From contig OZ038496.1 in the NCBI GenBank assembly GCA_964036315.1, positions 16,993,033 through 17,057,032 of the forward strand: 64,000 nt of DNA, written 5' to 3'. The position numbers and the translations under genes are program-made. Source of the DNA: Acanthosepion esculentum. Its lineage: Eukaryota > Mollusca > Cephalopoda > Sepiida > Sepiidae. Of the stretch, positions 42,911-53,854 are shown piece after piece. The notes beneath the pieces are model-generated. The model searched no databases. It saw only the letters and a list, made by a program, of their open reading frames with translations, and was not told the DNA's origin. Positions within the stretch are counted from its first letter, which is position 1. Each line of letters opens with the position of its first letter.

Positions 42911-43751
42911 GGAGTCTTTTGAAGAGGTTTGTAAAATAGCAATGTACATAAATGACAAAACTTGTTAGTTTTCATGCAAGTGTAGGATTCCCCTACTTGT
43001 CTGTCAAACAACATCTACTAACAACAACTAGTTACTAATCAAATCACTCTCTGGAAATTTTGACAGAAATCAGTAAAAATATAGAGGTTAAGAAATATGG
43101 GGTAAAAATGAATGATAAATAAAAAAGGCTTTTTATTTATCATCCTGCATAAAAAATTTAGACAGTCAAATTTTTTATGCAAGATGATAAAGCTATTTCC
43201 TTAAATTTACCTTTATGCAAATATACTTTGTATAACTTTAAAATTGTAACTCTCTCTCTCTCACTCTTTTTCCATGTCCTTTAGTTTTCAGTTTCTTTCT
43301 TTCTTTCTCTTCATTCTTTCTCTCCTCCTTCCTTATTGCTTGGTATATTCTCTATATCCTTTAAGGTCTAGCTATCTCCCCTCTCACTTTTTAAACAGCA
43401 GGCATCCCCATAGCAAAGTGGTAAACTTACTAGTTTCAGAAACTCATAATTATTCACTGTAGGCTCCTAAAATCTAATGGAATTATGCCAGATTTGTTGT
43501 GAGGCCAGCAAATAAATACGCCCTTCGCCCTTCTCAGCATGCTTCAACACATTGACTTGGCCCATCTTTCTGTCCCTGACCTCTCCTCCTCTATCCCTCC
43601 CAACACTTTCATCATCACCATATGCTGAACCCCACCCACTATCTCTCTAAGAATCCTTGATGCAGCCACCAGCACTTGAGCAATGAGTGATCACCTCTTT
43701 CTTTTCGTGGGTACTTAAGTATCCAATGTTTTTCCGATATGTTTGAGCCCG
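42911..43751. other. No recognised gene; small inverted repeat near 43125-43195
   Basis: ATTTATCATC(C)TGCATAAAAAATTT pairs with the complementary AAATTTTTTATGCAAGATGATAAA. Otherwise no feature; pyrimidine-rich near 43250-43400. Confidence 0.4.
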
Positions 43752-43765
43752 GTTACCATGGCAAC
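43752..43765. promoter_or_regulatory. Perfect RFX X-box match
   Basis: GTTACCATGGCAAC fits the palindromic X-box consensus used by RFX factors at cilium genes. It is isolated with no gene nearby, so its role is unknown. Confidence 0.3.
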
Positions 43766-44104
43766 TGTAATGTGCAATTCTCTTTTGATCAGCCAGACAT
43801 AACATCTCTGTTTTACCTACATTGTATGATCGCATCCGTTTGTAAGTATGATAAACGATATTGAAAAATACACCCATCCCCCTACCACCTAGATGATGTG
43901 GAGAGGCATATCTTTGGGGTTATTTTTTTCTTTTTCTCTTTTCACTTTTGGAAAGAGATATTTTATGTCATGGTTTTGTTTGTGCTGGGTAGAATGGTTT
44001 CTACAAGAATGGAAGTAAAGTTTTATTATTTAAAGAATTCTTGAAGTTGATTGGAAATGCTCTGTTGGTCAAAAGTTTGTATAAACAGGGTATTAATTCT
44101 TTTC
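43766..44104. other. No recognised feature
   Basis: No family or gene recognised. Confidence 0.35.
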
Positions 44105-46115
44105 AGCATGTTGAAAAAGAGGAGAACTAAGAAAGAGACAGGAAGAAAATGATAAAGCAAGGCAAGAAACAAGTAAGGAGAGAAACATTAGGAAAGAAAG
44201 AAAAGGAAAGACGTGAAAGATAAAGAAACATAGAGAAAGAAATTGAAAGAAAGGAAATTAGTAAGAAATGAAAGGAAAGTGAATGAAAATGAATGAAAGA
44301 AATAAACAAAATGGTGGTAAGGAAAGACAGAATTAGAAGGTGGGGGAATTAAATGTAAAAAAAAATCAAAGAAAGAAACACAAGGAAAGAGAAGGATAAA
44401 GAGAAATTAGGGAGGAAATAAATAATAGAAGCAGAAAGAATGGAATAAAAGAAGTCAAAGGTAAAATTAGTAAGAGAAAAATGGTTGTATGTAATAAATT
44501 TATTTAAGAAGCAGAGGCAGAAGACCAATAGAAATGAGTAGAAATGATTGGAAGGAAAACAAACAGAAAGAAGGAAAACTTAAAATAGCAGAGACAAATG
44601 AAAGATTGGGATAAGCTAGAGGCGAAAATAGAAAAGATGAATGAAGAATAAAACAAAATGAAATAGAAAATGAAGAAAACAGAATAAAAAAATACAGAAT
44701 AAGTGTTAAACAAAAATGAAGCACAAATGATAAAACGATGAAAAAGAGAAAAGAGGATGACAAAGAAACAAAGAATTATTGAAAATAAAATGAGAAGAAT
44801 AATAGAATGAAGAAAGAGAAATAAATAAAAAGTATAAAAGGAAAAAGCTAGAAAGAAAGATTGAGCTTCCATTGAAAAAAGTAAAAAGAAATGACAAAAG
44901 TTGGAAAAAAAATGAAAACATGGCAGAGAAGAAGAGAAAAGATGGAAGAAAATGAACGAGAATTATAGAATATAAAATGAGTAGAATAATGGAAGAATGA
45001 AAAAAAAGAATTGAAGAAAAATCAATAAAAAAGAGAGACTGTATTATGAAAAAAAAGAGTTTAAAAAGGAAGGAAGACCAAAGAGAAGAAAACATTGATG
45101 AGAACAATAATAGAATGATTAAAAAAATAGAATGAGTGAAGGAGAAGCAATAAAAGGGAAAGACGGTGCTGTGAAAAAGAAGAAGGTTTGAAAAAAGCAG
45201 AGCATTGAAATATGAAAAAAAAATTGGAAAACAAGGGAAGCCAAAGAGAAGAAAATAAAGGAAAGAACAATACATAGATGAAAGAAAAATAAAAAGGAAT
45301 GAAGAAAAACAATAAAAAAGTGGGACTGTCCTGTGAAAAAGAAGACAGTTTAAAAAAGGCAGAGCACTGAAATATTAAAAAAGAAAGTACAAAGTTGAAA
45401 AAGAGAAAGAAAGCTACAGAGAAGAAAAGAAATGATAAGAAATGAATGGAGAATTATAGAAAATAAAATGGAATGACAAAAGAAAAAGAAAAAACTTAAG
45501 GAAATGCAAAAAATGTAAGATTGCATTGTGAAAAAAACAATGTTGAAAAAAGAAGGAAAGTCAATGAGGAAAGAAAAAGGAAAAAAACAATGTTGAAAAA
45601 AGAGGAAAGTCAATGAGGAAAGAAAAAGGAAAAAACAATGTTGAAAAAAGAAAGAAGGTCAATGAGGAAAGAAAAAGGAAAAAGAAAAAAATTGGAAAAA
45701 GAAGGAAAGTCAATGAGGAAAGAAAAAAGAAAAAACAAAGTTGAAAAAAGAATGAAAGTCAATGAGGAAAGAAAAAGGAAAAAACAAAAATGAAAAAAGA
45801 GGAAAATCATTGAGGAAAGAAAAAGGAATAAAACAAAGTTGAAAAAAGAAAGAAAGTCAATGAGGAAAGAAAAAGTTGAAAACTTGAAAATTGAAGGAAG
45901 GAAAGCCATAAGAAGAAATAGAAACAAAAAAAGAATAGTAAAAGTATTGGTAAGAAGTGAAAAATTTTTAAAGAAAATAAAGGGAATAAAAATCATAAAA
46001 ATGAAGAAAAATCTCAGGAAGGGGAAGAAAAAGAAAATGTAAGGGGATTAAAAAGAAAGAAAGAAAACAAAAAGAAGACATGAAAAAAATAAATGACGAA
46101 TAGAAAAGAAAAAAG
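44105..46115. repeat. 2-kb purine (A/G) tract
   Basis: Almost entirely A and G on the plus strand, dominated by GAAA, AAAGAA and GGAAA. Minus-strand frames up to 189 codons are F/S/L-rich translations of the tract, not genes. A more regular sub-array lies at 45535-45880. Confidence 0.95.
45535..45880. repeat. Minisatellite within the purine tract (about 50-60 bp unit)
   Basis: GTTGAAAAAAGAAGGAAAGT then CAATGAGGAAAGAAAAAGG repeats about six times with small changes. Confidence 0.9.
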
Positions 46116-46129
46116 ATGAAACAGGGGGA

Positions 46130-46440
46130 TCCATTTCTCTTGGAGTTTGTCGCCATTTTAATGCAAACTAATCATTCCTGGTGCCTCTGGTCTTTGGAGA
46201 TTGATGCCAAGCAAGTTGAGAGATCTGCAACTTCTGCACTAACGACAACTGGGGCAGATGGTGGAGACATTAAAGATTGGTACAGGGGGTTGGGTTTCAG
46301 ACAGTAGAGGCAATGTAAAGGAAAGATAAAGCTGACCTCAGCAAGCACATCTTTGTCATGATGGCCTAATGTTGTGGACAACATTTGTGTTCAATACTGA
46401 CATCACCAGCTGACCATTTTGCGAGGAAACAGAATTGATA
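46130..46440. other. GC-richer block, unidentified
   Basis: The minus frame 46384-46172 reads HHDKDVLAEVSFIFPLHCLY and SPPSAPVVVSAEVADLSTCL. It has coding-like composition but no recognised domain. It may be the terminal part of a LINE or another dispersed repeat. Confidence 0.3.
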
Positions 46441-46714
46441 AATGAAGATATATATGGATGAACATGGGCTGCTTTTTCAACCTGAGGCTGTTAAACTGGT
46501 AACTGAAGATTTAAGATTGAGCCATTTCATAGATGTTAACTGAATGTTTCTGGACATGGAAGATAGCAGCCATTGTTGGAGTAAATGCTAGAAGAGAAAA
46601 GATTGATGGTGAATCTTGCATGGATATATTATCTGGCAAGATCTTGGCAAGTCAATGACTAAAGCCATGTTCATCAGATGTAAGCACTAGAAAGGATTCT
46701 TCCTATGTGCTATG

Positions 46715-47165
46715 TCTCTTTAGGACAGAGTCTATCATGGCTCTCCACAACTTCCTAACCTTTATAGCTCTTAAAAATCATTGTCTTTTTTATCCATCCC
46801 ATTCCCTGTTCTGCTGTCCCTTTACACAAGCTTATTATGTAGGTTACTTATAGATTTCCTCTGTCCTTCTTGCCTTCATTAAATCTTATGAGTGTTGAAT
46901 TTTCCGAGCCTTCTTTTCTCCAGAAAGTGTTCCAGAAATTACAAGTCTCTTTCTTCTGAAAGTGTTCCAGAAATTACAACAGTCTCTTTCTGATTTTATA
47001 ATTGTTTTTTTGTTTCCATTTTCCTTATAACTTCCTGATTGCTCACATGTTCTGTTCATGGTATTCTCAGTATCCTTCTGTAGAACCACATTTCTGCTGC
47101 ATTAAGTCTTTTTATTTTTGTTCAGATCACCTTTTTTTTGTTTCTAATGAAATTCTTTTTTGTTT
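46715..47165 (-). mobile_element. LINE remnant (family R)
   Basis: Left edge ATCATGGCTCTCCACAACTT equals the reversed RKLWRAM tail. The minus frame 47089-46886 reads VVLQKDTENTMNRTCEQSGS and YKENGNKKT, the conserved block before FLGHIMRKE, decayed. A 40-bp local duplication (AGAAAGTGTTCCAGAAATTA, 46921 and 46957) occurs within. Confidence 0.75.
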
Positions 47166-47534
47166 GTCACAAAATGTTCATAAAATTATGCCAAAATGAA
47201 ATTCATGTTTAAGAATCAAATGCATGTTTGATATTTTTTAATATTTCACCTTTTATTTCCATGATTTTTTATAAGAGAATACTTTTCTTACTAAGCAGGA
47301 TAATATAATGTTCTTAAAATAAAACTTTTTTTTAATACAGCTGCTTGCTTCATGATAGTAAAGTATGCATACTTTTAAGAGAACCAGAAGCATGAAAATT
47401 ATGCACATCGTCTGAATCATTGGTAAACAAAAAAAATTACTGTATCTGCCATATTTTAAAATGTCACAGGCTGAAAAAGTATGATATTATTTATATAAAA
47501 ATAGGGTTTAGCAGTGTGCCAGGAAATAATAAAT
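47166..47534. other. AT-rich, no feature
   Basis: Nothing recognised. Confidence 0.35.
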
Positions 47535-47860
47535 GACAAATTTGGGAGGAATAATAGGAATAATGAATTTTTCAAAATAGAAAACATGAACAATAAATAT
47601 TGGGGGAATTGAAATGTAAAAATGTATTGGTGGAATTAAAGAAAACAAAAACAAATATTGGAAGAATTAAGATGTAAATAATAAATATTGGAGGAAGTAA
47701 AATTTGAATAACATATTTTGGAGGAATTAAAAGATGATCAATAAGGAGGCATTAAAAGAGGAATAACAAATTTTAGAGGAATTAAAATATAAACAACAAA
47801 TATTTGAGGAATTAAAAGGTAACAAAATAGTTAGAAAGGCTTTAAAAGTTGGACAACAAC
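47535..47860. repeat. Degenerate minisatellite (about 38-45 bp unit)
   Basis: ATATTGGAGGAATTAAAATG with AACAATAA-type spacers recurs seven or eight times with many changes. Confidence 0.8.
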
Positions 47861-48059
47861 GTTTACAGAGCATAAAGCATGAATGTAAAAATAATTTATC
47901 AGGAATGAAAATGCAAAAAACAAATTTTAAGTGAGTTAATGAATTTTGGTGTAATGAAATATCAAATTCTCAAAGACCTCTTTGGCCTGTTTATAACTAG
48001 GATGGATATGGTGGAAGGTTTCCGGTAGAATATCTGTTAAAAATCTATGACTTCACTTA

Positions 48060-48235
48060 GTTCATTTTTCACTTCAAACTTCGTTATTTGCCACATGCTC
48101 TGTCCATGATATTCTCATCATTTGTCTGTAGAACTACATCTCATTTCAAGTCTCCATTTCAGAAGAACTTGTCCAGCATTCCATGCTATGAAGGAGATTA
48201 GACATTACATTGCAGTTCAATAATATTTTTGTTTA
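48060..48235 (-). mobile_element. LINE remnant (family R), short
   Basis: GCCACATGCTCTGTCCATGA and TATTCTCATCATTTGTCTGT correspond to the reversed RMLRISWTDRACG-type block also seen at 47030 and 50630. Confidence 0.65.
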
Positions 48236-48394
48236 TTTCTTGTATTATCTATAGATCCTTTAATTGTTTTTTTAAAATACTATTTTCCCTTCAGGTTTGT
48301 TTTCTTTATTATTTCTGGGAAAGATAGTACTGAGTTTTCCCATTGCTTTCACCATGTTTTTGAATTCAAGGTTGTCTTTCTCCTAGACTGACTA

Positions 48395-48540
48395 TCGCTT
48401 AAGTCTAGAGAGCACAGTGTGCTTTACTACTTAACCCATAGCTGGGGAATATGAACTAGATTCATACCTTTCCAAAGGACATTATGTGAAAGGGAATGCA
48501 ACAGCCTAGGCTAGATTCCACCTTCTTTGCCGATAACCAT
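48395..48540 (-). mobile_element. SINE body without 5S part
   Basis: AACCCATAGCTGGGGAA, GATTCATACCTTTCCAAAGG and CTAGGCTAGATTCCA match the reversed body of the 3190-3436 SINE. The A box is lost. Confidence 0.7.
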
Positions 48541-48569
48541 TTTTCTGTATAGACTTCTACATACATTCA

Positions 48570-48570
48570 A

Positions 48571-48627
<57 letters not shown>
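48570..48627. repeat. (TA)n microsatellite
   Basis: About 29 TA units. Confidence 0.95.
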
Positions 48628-48629
<2 letters not shown>

Positions 48630-48732
48630 CTCTACTTTTGTATGGAGCACTGTTTTTTAAAAATAAAACAAAAATACTAAAGAACTCCAGATTATTTATC
48701 TAAGATGTCCTTCCCTATTTTTCTACATAATT

Positions 48733-48735
<3 letters not shown>

Positions 48736-48813
<78 letters not shown>
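48736..48813. repeat. (CA)n(TA)n microsatellite
   Basis: About 18 CA units then about 20 TA units. Confidence 0.95.
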
Positions 48814-48818
<5 letters not shown>

Positions 48819-48990
48819 TATTATTTTTGTTATCAGAAATTATAATAAAAGCATGTTGAAATCGCTACACAAAAGCTTTCATGTTTCAATACTATGATTG
48901 TACTTCTTCAGGCAATGGTAAGTAACTTGTTATTTAATGATTTTTAAGGAAATTTAAAATCAAAGTGTTACCGAAAGTTAAAGGTGGAGG
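48814..48990 (-). repeat. Penelope-like terminal fragment with hammerhead-like core
   Basis: On the minus strand CCTGAAGAAGTAC, a 7-nt loop, then GTATTGAAAC: CTGAAGA, a 5-bp stem (AGTAC/GTATT) and GAAAC. Flanking sequence resembles 56720-56960. Confidence 0.5.
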
Positions 48991-49294
48991 AACATAATGT
49001 CAGAATTAAAAATAAACTTGTGGGTGTGTCTTGATTAACCAATTAAATGTCAGATCTACACTAAATAGAAAAGTAAGCTCAGAGGGGTGGAGGTGGGTGA
49101 GTTATTTTTCATGTCATGATAAACTGGAACATAGACAGGCCATCATTGACACTCCATCTGCTCTTTCTCTCATTTGGATAGATATATATATTTATATATA
49201 ACAACATGCCTGGCTACACACACAATTCCGGAAAATTCTTGTTGAAAACACAACTATACTTAAACATGAAAACAATAAACAAAAACTAAAATGT
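48991..49294. other. No recognised feature
   Basis: A short TA-like tract near 49170-49200; nothing else. Confidence 0.35.
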
Positions 49295-49635
49295 CTGTCT
49301 ATATTTCTGAGATGAGGTATTATGTACAGTATTTACATTAGTCGGACTATTGTCCTCATCTTTGTCGCCATTTTTGTCGCAACGTTTCGGCCGTTGTACG
49401 CTCCGGCCTTCTTCAGGTGGTTGGAATTTCGAACCGAACCCTTTATTTCGATCACTGGGGTAGACTGTTCTAGTTCCACGAGCCATGTTTGATGGATGTC
49501 AGTTATCAGTTATCTCCTGCTAATTTTCCCTCTGAAAGTTCTCCACTGCCTGAACCGGGTATTGAACTCACACTCTTTGGGTCTGTCACTGGATCTAACC
49601 AACGCCTTTATCCACTGTGCCATGTGTCCTAAAAA
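49295..49635 (-). mobile_element. SINE C, full-length reference copy
   Basis: Best-preserved copy. The right end has the tRNA-like head (A box TGGCACAGTGG, B box GAGTTCAATACCC on minus). Then CAGTGGAGAACTTTCAGAGG, the core CTGAAGAAGGCCGGAGCGTA followed by CAACGGCCGAAACGTTG, and the tail TGAGGACAATAGTCC...CTCATCTCAGAAATATAGAC. There is no poly(A); the tail is a conserved LINE-like end. The GGCCG/CGGCC stem between CTGAAGA and GAAAC is perfect. Confidence 0.93.
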
Positions 49636-49804
49636 TTCTTGAGGCTATATACATAAAACAGTTGAAACCTAACCTGAACAAAATAAAATATGAAATCTCG
49701 ACAAATATTCTTAAATGCCTATAATTGATAACAGAAGCAATTGGTTTATACCAATGGCTTCCCATACTTAATACTTCTTGTTTTCACACTAGCATGGTCA
49801 TGTA

Positions 49805-49812
49805 TGACGTCA
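49805..49812. promoter_or_regulatory. CRE-like palindrome
   Basis: TGACGTCA, a full cAMP-response-element palindrome; another is at 13794-13801. It is common by chance at this scale and no gene is attached. Confidence 0.2.
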
Positions 49813-49944
49813 CAAGCTGCGATGTGAGTTTCACTTCCGCGTCTTGTATACACGAGTTTGTTGTTGCATTGAAATTTTTCATGCAACAAAAACAGACTAT
49901 CGTTATTGTTTTGTCCATGTAATGTTTAATATATTGAAATGTAA

Positions 49945-50149
49945 TTGTCATCTTTGGTAATGGCTTATGTAAGCCGAAAGCTTAGATTGGATTTAAACAT
50001 GTATCAATATGGTGAATTTTTTTCATCTTTAAATGATAATGTTATTAAGCTTATCAGACTATATGAAAGGAACTTACTTAAAATAAATAGACAAAACTTG
50101 TCTATATTATTTAATGAAACATGCATCCATGAAAAATTGCTGCCTAAAT

Positions 50150-50150
<1 letters not shown>
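49945..50150 (+). mobile_element. Penelope-like N-terminal fragment with upstream hairpin
   Basis: The frame reads NVIKLIRLYERNLLKINRQN, LSILFNETCIHEKLLPKYT. Just upstream GGCTTATGTAAGCC forms a perfect 6-bp hairpin followed by GAAAGC (49962-49982), in the position where Penelope-like elements carry their ribozyme-like terminal repeat. Truncated directly into (CA)n. Confidence 0.65.

Positions 50151-50213
<63 letters not shown>
50150..50213. repeat. (CA)n(TA)n microsatellite
   Basis: Grows directly from the codons AAATACACACAC of the Penelope-like fragment. Confidence 0.95.
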
Positions 50214-50217
<4 letters not shown>

Positions 50218-50374
50218 ACATATGCATATACATACCCACACACTCCCACATATATATTTATACACTTTATGCAATACTCCCTCGCACCATGGTCTATCAA
50301 GATGTATGCAATCATAATTCTTTTTCATTATTCTCTGTGAATTATGACTTCATTGAAAAGGCAGTGTGTTGGTT

Positions 50375-50510
50375 TACTGTTACTATATAACCTATAGCTG
50401 GTGGGGAGATGAAATGATTTAGATTCATACCTTCCCTCAGAGCATTAGTGTGAAAGTGGATGCAACATGCTGGGCCAGAAATTGAATTTGGATCTGTCAC
50501 TTTTGCCTTC
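50375..50510 (-). mobile_element. SINE body without 5S part
   Basis: AACCTATAGCTGGTGGGGAG, TTAGATTCATACCTTCCCTC and CTGGGCCAGAAATTGAATTT match the 48395-48540 copy. Confidence 0.7.
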
Positions 50511-50519
50511 AATCTACTC

Positions 50520-50830
50520 TGTGAGTATTAGAATTTCCAAACCCTCTTTCCTAAAAATTTCAACATTCTCTTCCTGATGTTAAGTATAAGCATGCTTTTT
50601 GATTCCATTTTCTTTAAAACTGGGGTTGCTCACATGTTCGGTCCATAGTATTCTCCGCCTCCTTCTGTAGAATCAAATTTCTTTAGCTTTAAGTCTCTTC
50701 CTCATCTGCGAGGAGATTATCCAGCATTTACTGCCATATAGGAGGACTGAAACTACATAACAGTTCAGTAACGTTTTCTTCCTTTCTAATGTTTTTTTCT
50801 GTTTCTTATTACTTTGCTTAGCTTTTAGAA
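50520..50830 (-). mobile_element. LINE remnant (family R), C-terminal part
   Basis: Minus-strand NIRKRMLKFLGKRVW plus the ATACTATGGACCGAACATGT block are the region before FLGHIMRKE. It abuts an RT fragment in the opposite direction. Confidence 0.7.
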
Positions 50831-50834
50831 GGCA

Positions 50835-51240
50835 TCATCTAAATTCTGATGAATAGAACATGCTGCAGAATTAGACTGGAAATAGGACAAGAACTGTGCA
50901 TGTTCGTTAAAGACACTGGAACAAGGAATGTAATATTTATGCTCAGAATGATATCAGAAAGATTAATACAAATGCAGAAGGGTGTGTTTAATAGATTATG
51001 CAAAAGTATTTGATAAATTGTAACTCAAAGAACTGTTTGAACTGCTCAGTAGCCTTGACATATTTGGGAGGGATATCAGAATAATCCATAACCTATACTG
51101 GCAGCAAACCACCTGCAATGGAACAGAAAATGAGTTCAGTAAATATTCAAAAAATAGAAAGGGTTGTAAGACAAGGATGTGCCTTCTCACCAGACTTATT
51201 CAACCTTTGCAGTCAGGCAATTCTGCAGTGGGAAATTGAG
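50835..51240 (+). mobile_element. LINE RT-domain fragment
   Basis: The forward reading across frame breaks gives DYAKVFDKL, KELFELLSSLDIFGRDIRII, HNLYWQQTT, NEFSKYSKNRKGCKT and QGCAFSPDLFNL, i.e. RT motifs around AFDxV and RQGC..SP.LFN. It probably belongs to family R. It is head-to-head with 50520-50830. Confidence 0.75.
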
Positions 51241-51725
51241 TGAAGCGGAGATGCCAGGTTAGGACTGATGACATTCTTCTTTGTGTTTTATCTAGAATCT
51301 CTAAATACATAACATAAGCACAAGACCAGATGTTGCTGAAATATACAATGCATGGGGGAATGATAAACTTATAAATGCATAAGATTCTGGAAAGAAAATT
51401 ACCAAGCATGACTCAGTGAACCAACTTTCCTAGCCGCAAACCTAGTAATTGATGCAATATATTCTTTCCACTTCATATTGGTGGAAAACCTATGAAGGCA
51501 CAATGAGTCCCTCTCCTGGAGGTTAGCATTAATTATACTAATGGAAGGTAACAACGTTAAAATTAACAAACCATTTCTTGCCCCATTACTTACATTGGCA
51601 CTAGTTCCATTTAAACAGCTGTAGCAATTTGGTGTGGAATTTCCTCTGACTTTTCTTTTGAAAACTTTCGTTGACACATCAGAGTCCTGTGTAAGTTGAA
51701 ATGATCTTTTAATGAGGTTCAAGGG
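51200..51725 (-). mobile_element. LINE remnant (family A)
   Basis: Minus frames read NGARNGLLILTLLPSISIIN, MKWKEYIASITRFAARKVGS and YKFIIPPCIVYFSNIWSCAY, ILDKTQRRMSSV, aligning to residues 40-140 of the 1836-2681 ORF with frameshifts. Confidence 0.85.
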
Positions 51726-52489
51726 AAGTCATTTGGGTGCTAATTACCGAATTCACTGTAAAAAAATATCAAGAATAAATTAGTCTACCTAATTTGTACC
51801 GAAAGATGCTATTCAAGCACAATGGAACAACTAAATATTAATTAGAATCATTCTCTTCATTACAATTCTTTTATTGGATGGTAATTTGGCACTGGAGTTT
51901 CTCAAAAAATTTCATTTCTTATGAACTCATTGGATCAGAAGTCTTCAATATGAAAATTTCTTTTCATAAAGGATTTATTTTTGCAGCTATCATTAAGACA
52001 TTTAAAATTAGAATCCTTAATTTTTACTTTTAGATTTCTTTGGTTGAACTTTTTCAGATGGAATCAGTTTAGGACTTGGGGGCACAACTTGCAATCTATT
52101 TTATCTTGAACACTGACATTTTGGGTATTATAAGACACTCTCAAAATTTGTTGAATTTTAACTTATTTTTTTTTAAATAAAAAATTAAGATTGAAAAAAT
52201 ATGGCTGAAACCCAACTAGGTTTCATCACTTTTTTGTTTTTTTTGTTTTTGTCTTTTCCACTGACTGTGGTATTTTACAGGGCTTTTCTTTTGTATTTTT
52301 GATCATTTACTGAGTGATCAAATAATCATTGCGCAAAATTAAAAATATTGAACCAATCCAAAAGTTGAAAATTTTTAAAATAAATGACACAAATTCAATA
52401 TGTCCAGAAGTAAATGAATATTGTCACAATAAAAATTTGACTATTGGAAATTTTTAAGCTTAATCTCTCCTAGAATATGGAAGTATTTT
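51726..52489. other. AT-rich, no recognised feature
   Basis: No coding signal or family. Confidence 0.4.
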
Positions 52490-52905
52490 TTTTACAATGA
52501 TGTTCATCCTGTACAAAGCCCAAGAGCCACTCGAGGTAGACAGTTACAGAGTAAGAGACATAGTTTATAGGATTATGTAGGGAAGATAACAGTTTAACCT
52601 AGACTTGGAAGTTGGTTCCACAAAGCAGCGATTCAAGGAAAGAAGATGCTTGAGTGGAACTTACATCTCACTAATAGAATACAAAAGAAATGAAACTGGT
52701 TCACTACAATGTGCATGGTATGGTGAGTCTTAGCCATGAAGGTTAGGACTGGTGGAATTAAGGAATGTTGTTTAGCTGAACATTTTATATGGAAATAGCA
52801 ATAGAGCAGAGAGTGGTTTCATCTGTGGAAAAGGGTTAGGGTTGGAAATAACTCATCACCCACAAGGACCCAGAAACACATTTCACCTGGTAATGAACCA
52901 GCATG
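52490..52905 (-). mobile_element. LINE remnant (family B), 3' part
   Basis: T run, ATGATGTTCATCCTGTACAA, AAGAGCCACTCGAGGTAGAC, AGACTTGGAAGTTGGTTCCA and AAGGTTAGGACTGGTGGAAT parallel 9000-9280. Confidence 0.8.
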
Positions 52906-53089
52906 AGATAGAATTGACTCCGCTTTGGGGAATCATTTTTTTTACTTGATAACAATACAAAACCAACCCCCAATTTATGTCCAGTAGAATCCTATGTTTA
53001 TGCTATAATATAGAATATTAATAAATTAATGCAAGATTGCCCATGCTTTCCAGAATGATGGCACCTTTTAAGTTCTTTCTATTATTGGA

Positions 53090-53335
53090 GAGGGGAATTA
53101 ACAGGAGATAACTGATATCCATTAGACATGTCACGTAGAATTAGAACAGTCTACCCCAGCGAGTGAAAAAAATGCTTCAGTTTGACATTCCAACCACCTG
53201 AAGAAAGCCGGAGTGTACAACAGCCAAAACGTGATAAATATGGCAACAAAGATGAGGATGATAGTCCAAACAATGTAAATAGTGTACATAATACCTCATC
53301 TCAGAAATAGAGACAGAAAATAAAATGAATAAATA
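53090..53335 (+). mobile_element. SINE C, head-truncated
   Basis: Starts GGGGAATTAACAGGAGATAA and runs through the core (CTGAAGAAAGCCGGAGTGTA) to CATCTCAGAAATAGAGACAG. Confidence 0.9.
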
Positions 53336-53359
53336 AAGTGAAAAAATAATTATTTAGTT

Positions 53360-53645
53360 TATCTATATTTCTGAGATGAGGTTTGTAACTGTTTACACTA
53401 TTTACATTGCTTGGGCTGTTATCCTGATCTTTGTCATATTCACAATGTTTCAGCCTTTGTACACTCCAGCCTTCTTCAGGTGTTATACATTGGAATTTGG
53501 AATCAAACCTTTTATTTCATCCACTAGATGTGGAACTAGAGCAATCTACCCCAGTGGAGGAAATAAAGGCTTGGTTCAAAAGTCAAAACATCGTGAATAT
53601 GACAATAAAGATGAGGACAACAGTAAATTGTGTAAATAGTTACTA
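53360..53645. mobile_element. SINE C inverted pair (53360-53530 -, 53530-53645 +)
   Basis: Left: TTTCTGAGATGAGGTTTGTA to TTTATTTCATCCACTAG in reverse. Right: TGTGGAACTAGAGCAATCTA to GACAACAGTAAATTG forward. They share a junction in the middle of the element, so the pair is a truncated palindrome. Confidence 0.85.
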
Positions 53646-53854
53646 AAATTACTAGTGAAAATAAAACTAGTAAAATTAAGATGAACAAAAAAAATAAGTA
53701 AAAAATAAAGGTTGACAATCTCATAAAGGAATTAAAATTATCATAATTCTAGAGTTCGTCCTTTTCCTCCCGAAGTCAACGTACTGCAGATGAAGAGTGG
53801 GTGGGGAGGCTATGCTGATGACATAGGTATTCCTAGTTGGAACAAGAATGACCT

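Noticed and set aside
44500..45996. Long minus-strand frames (up to 189 codons)
   Set aside because: They are F/S/L/I strings translated from a purine tract; there is no domain or start context.
46172..46384. Host exon in the GC-richer block
   Set aside because: No splice sites were seen and the reading looks like the end of a dispersed element; kept only as an unidentified block.
49805..49812. CRE as evidence of a nearby promoter
   Set aside because: No TATA, initiator or gene within 1 kb; an 8-bp site is expected by chance about once in 65 kb.
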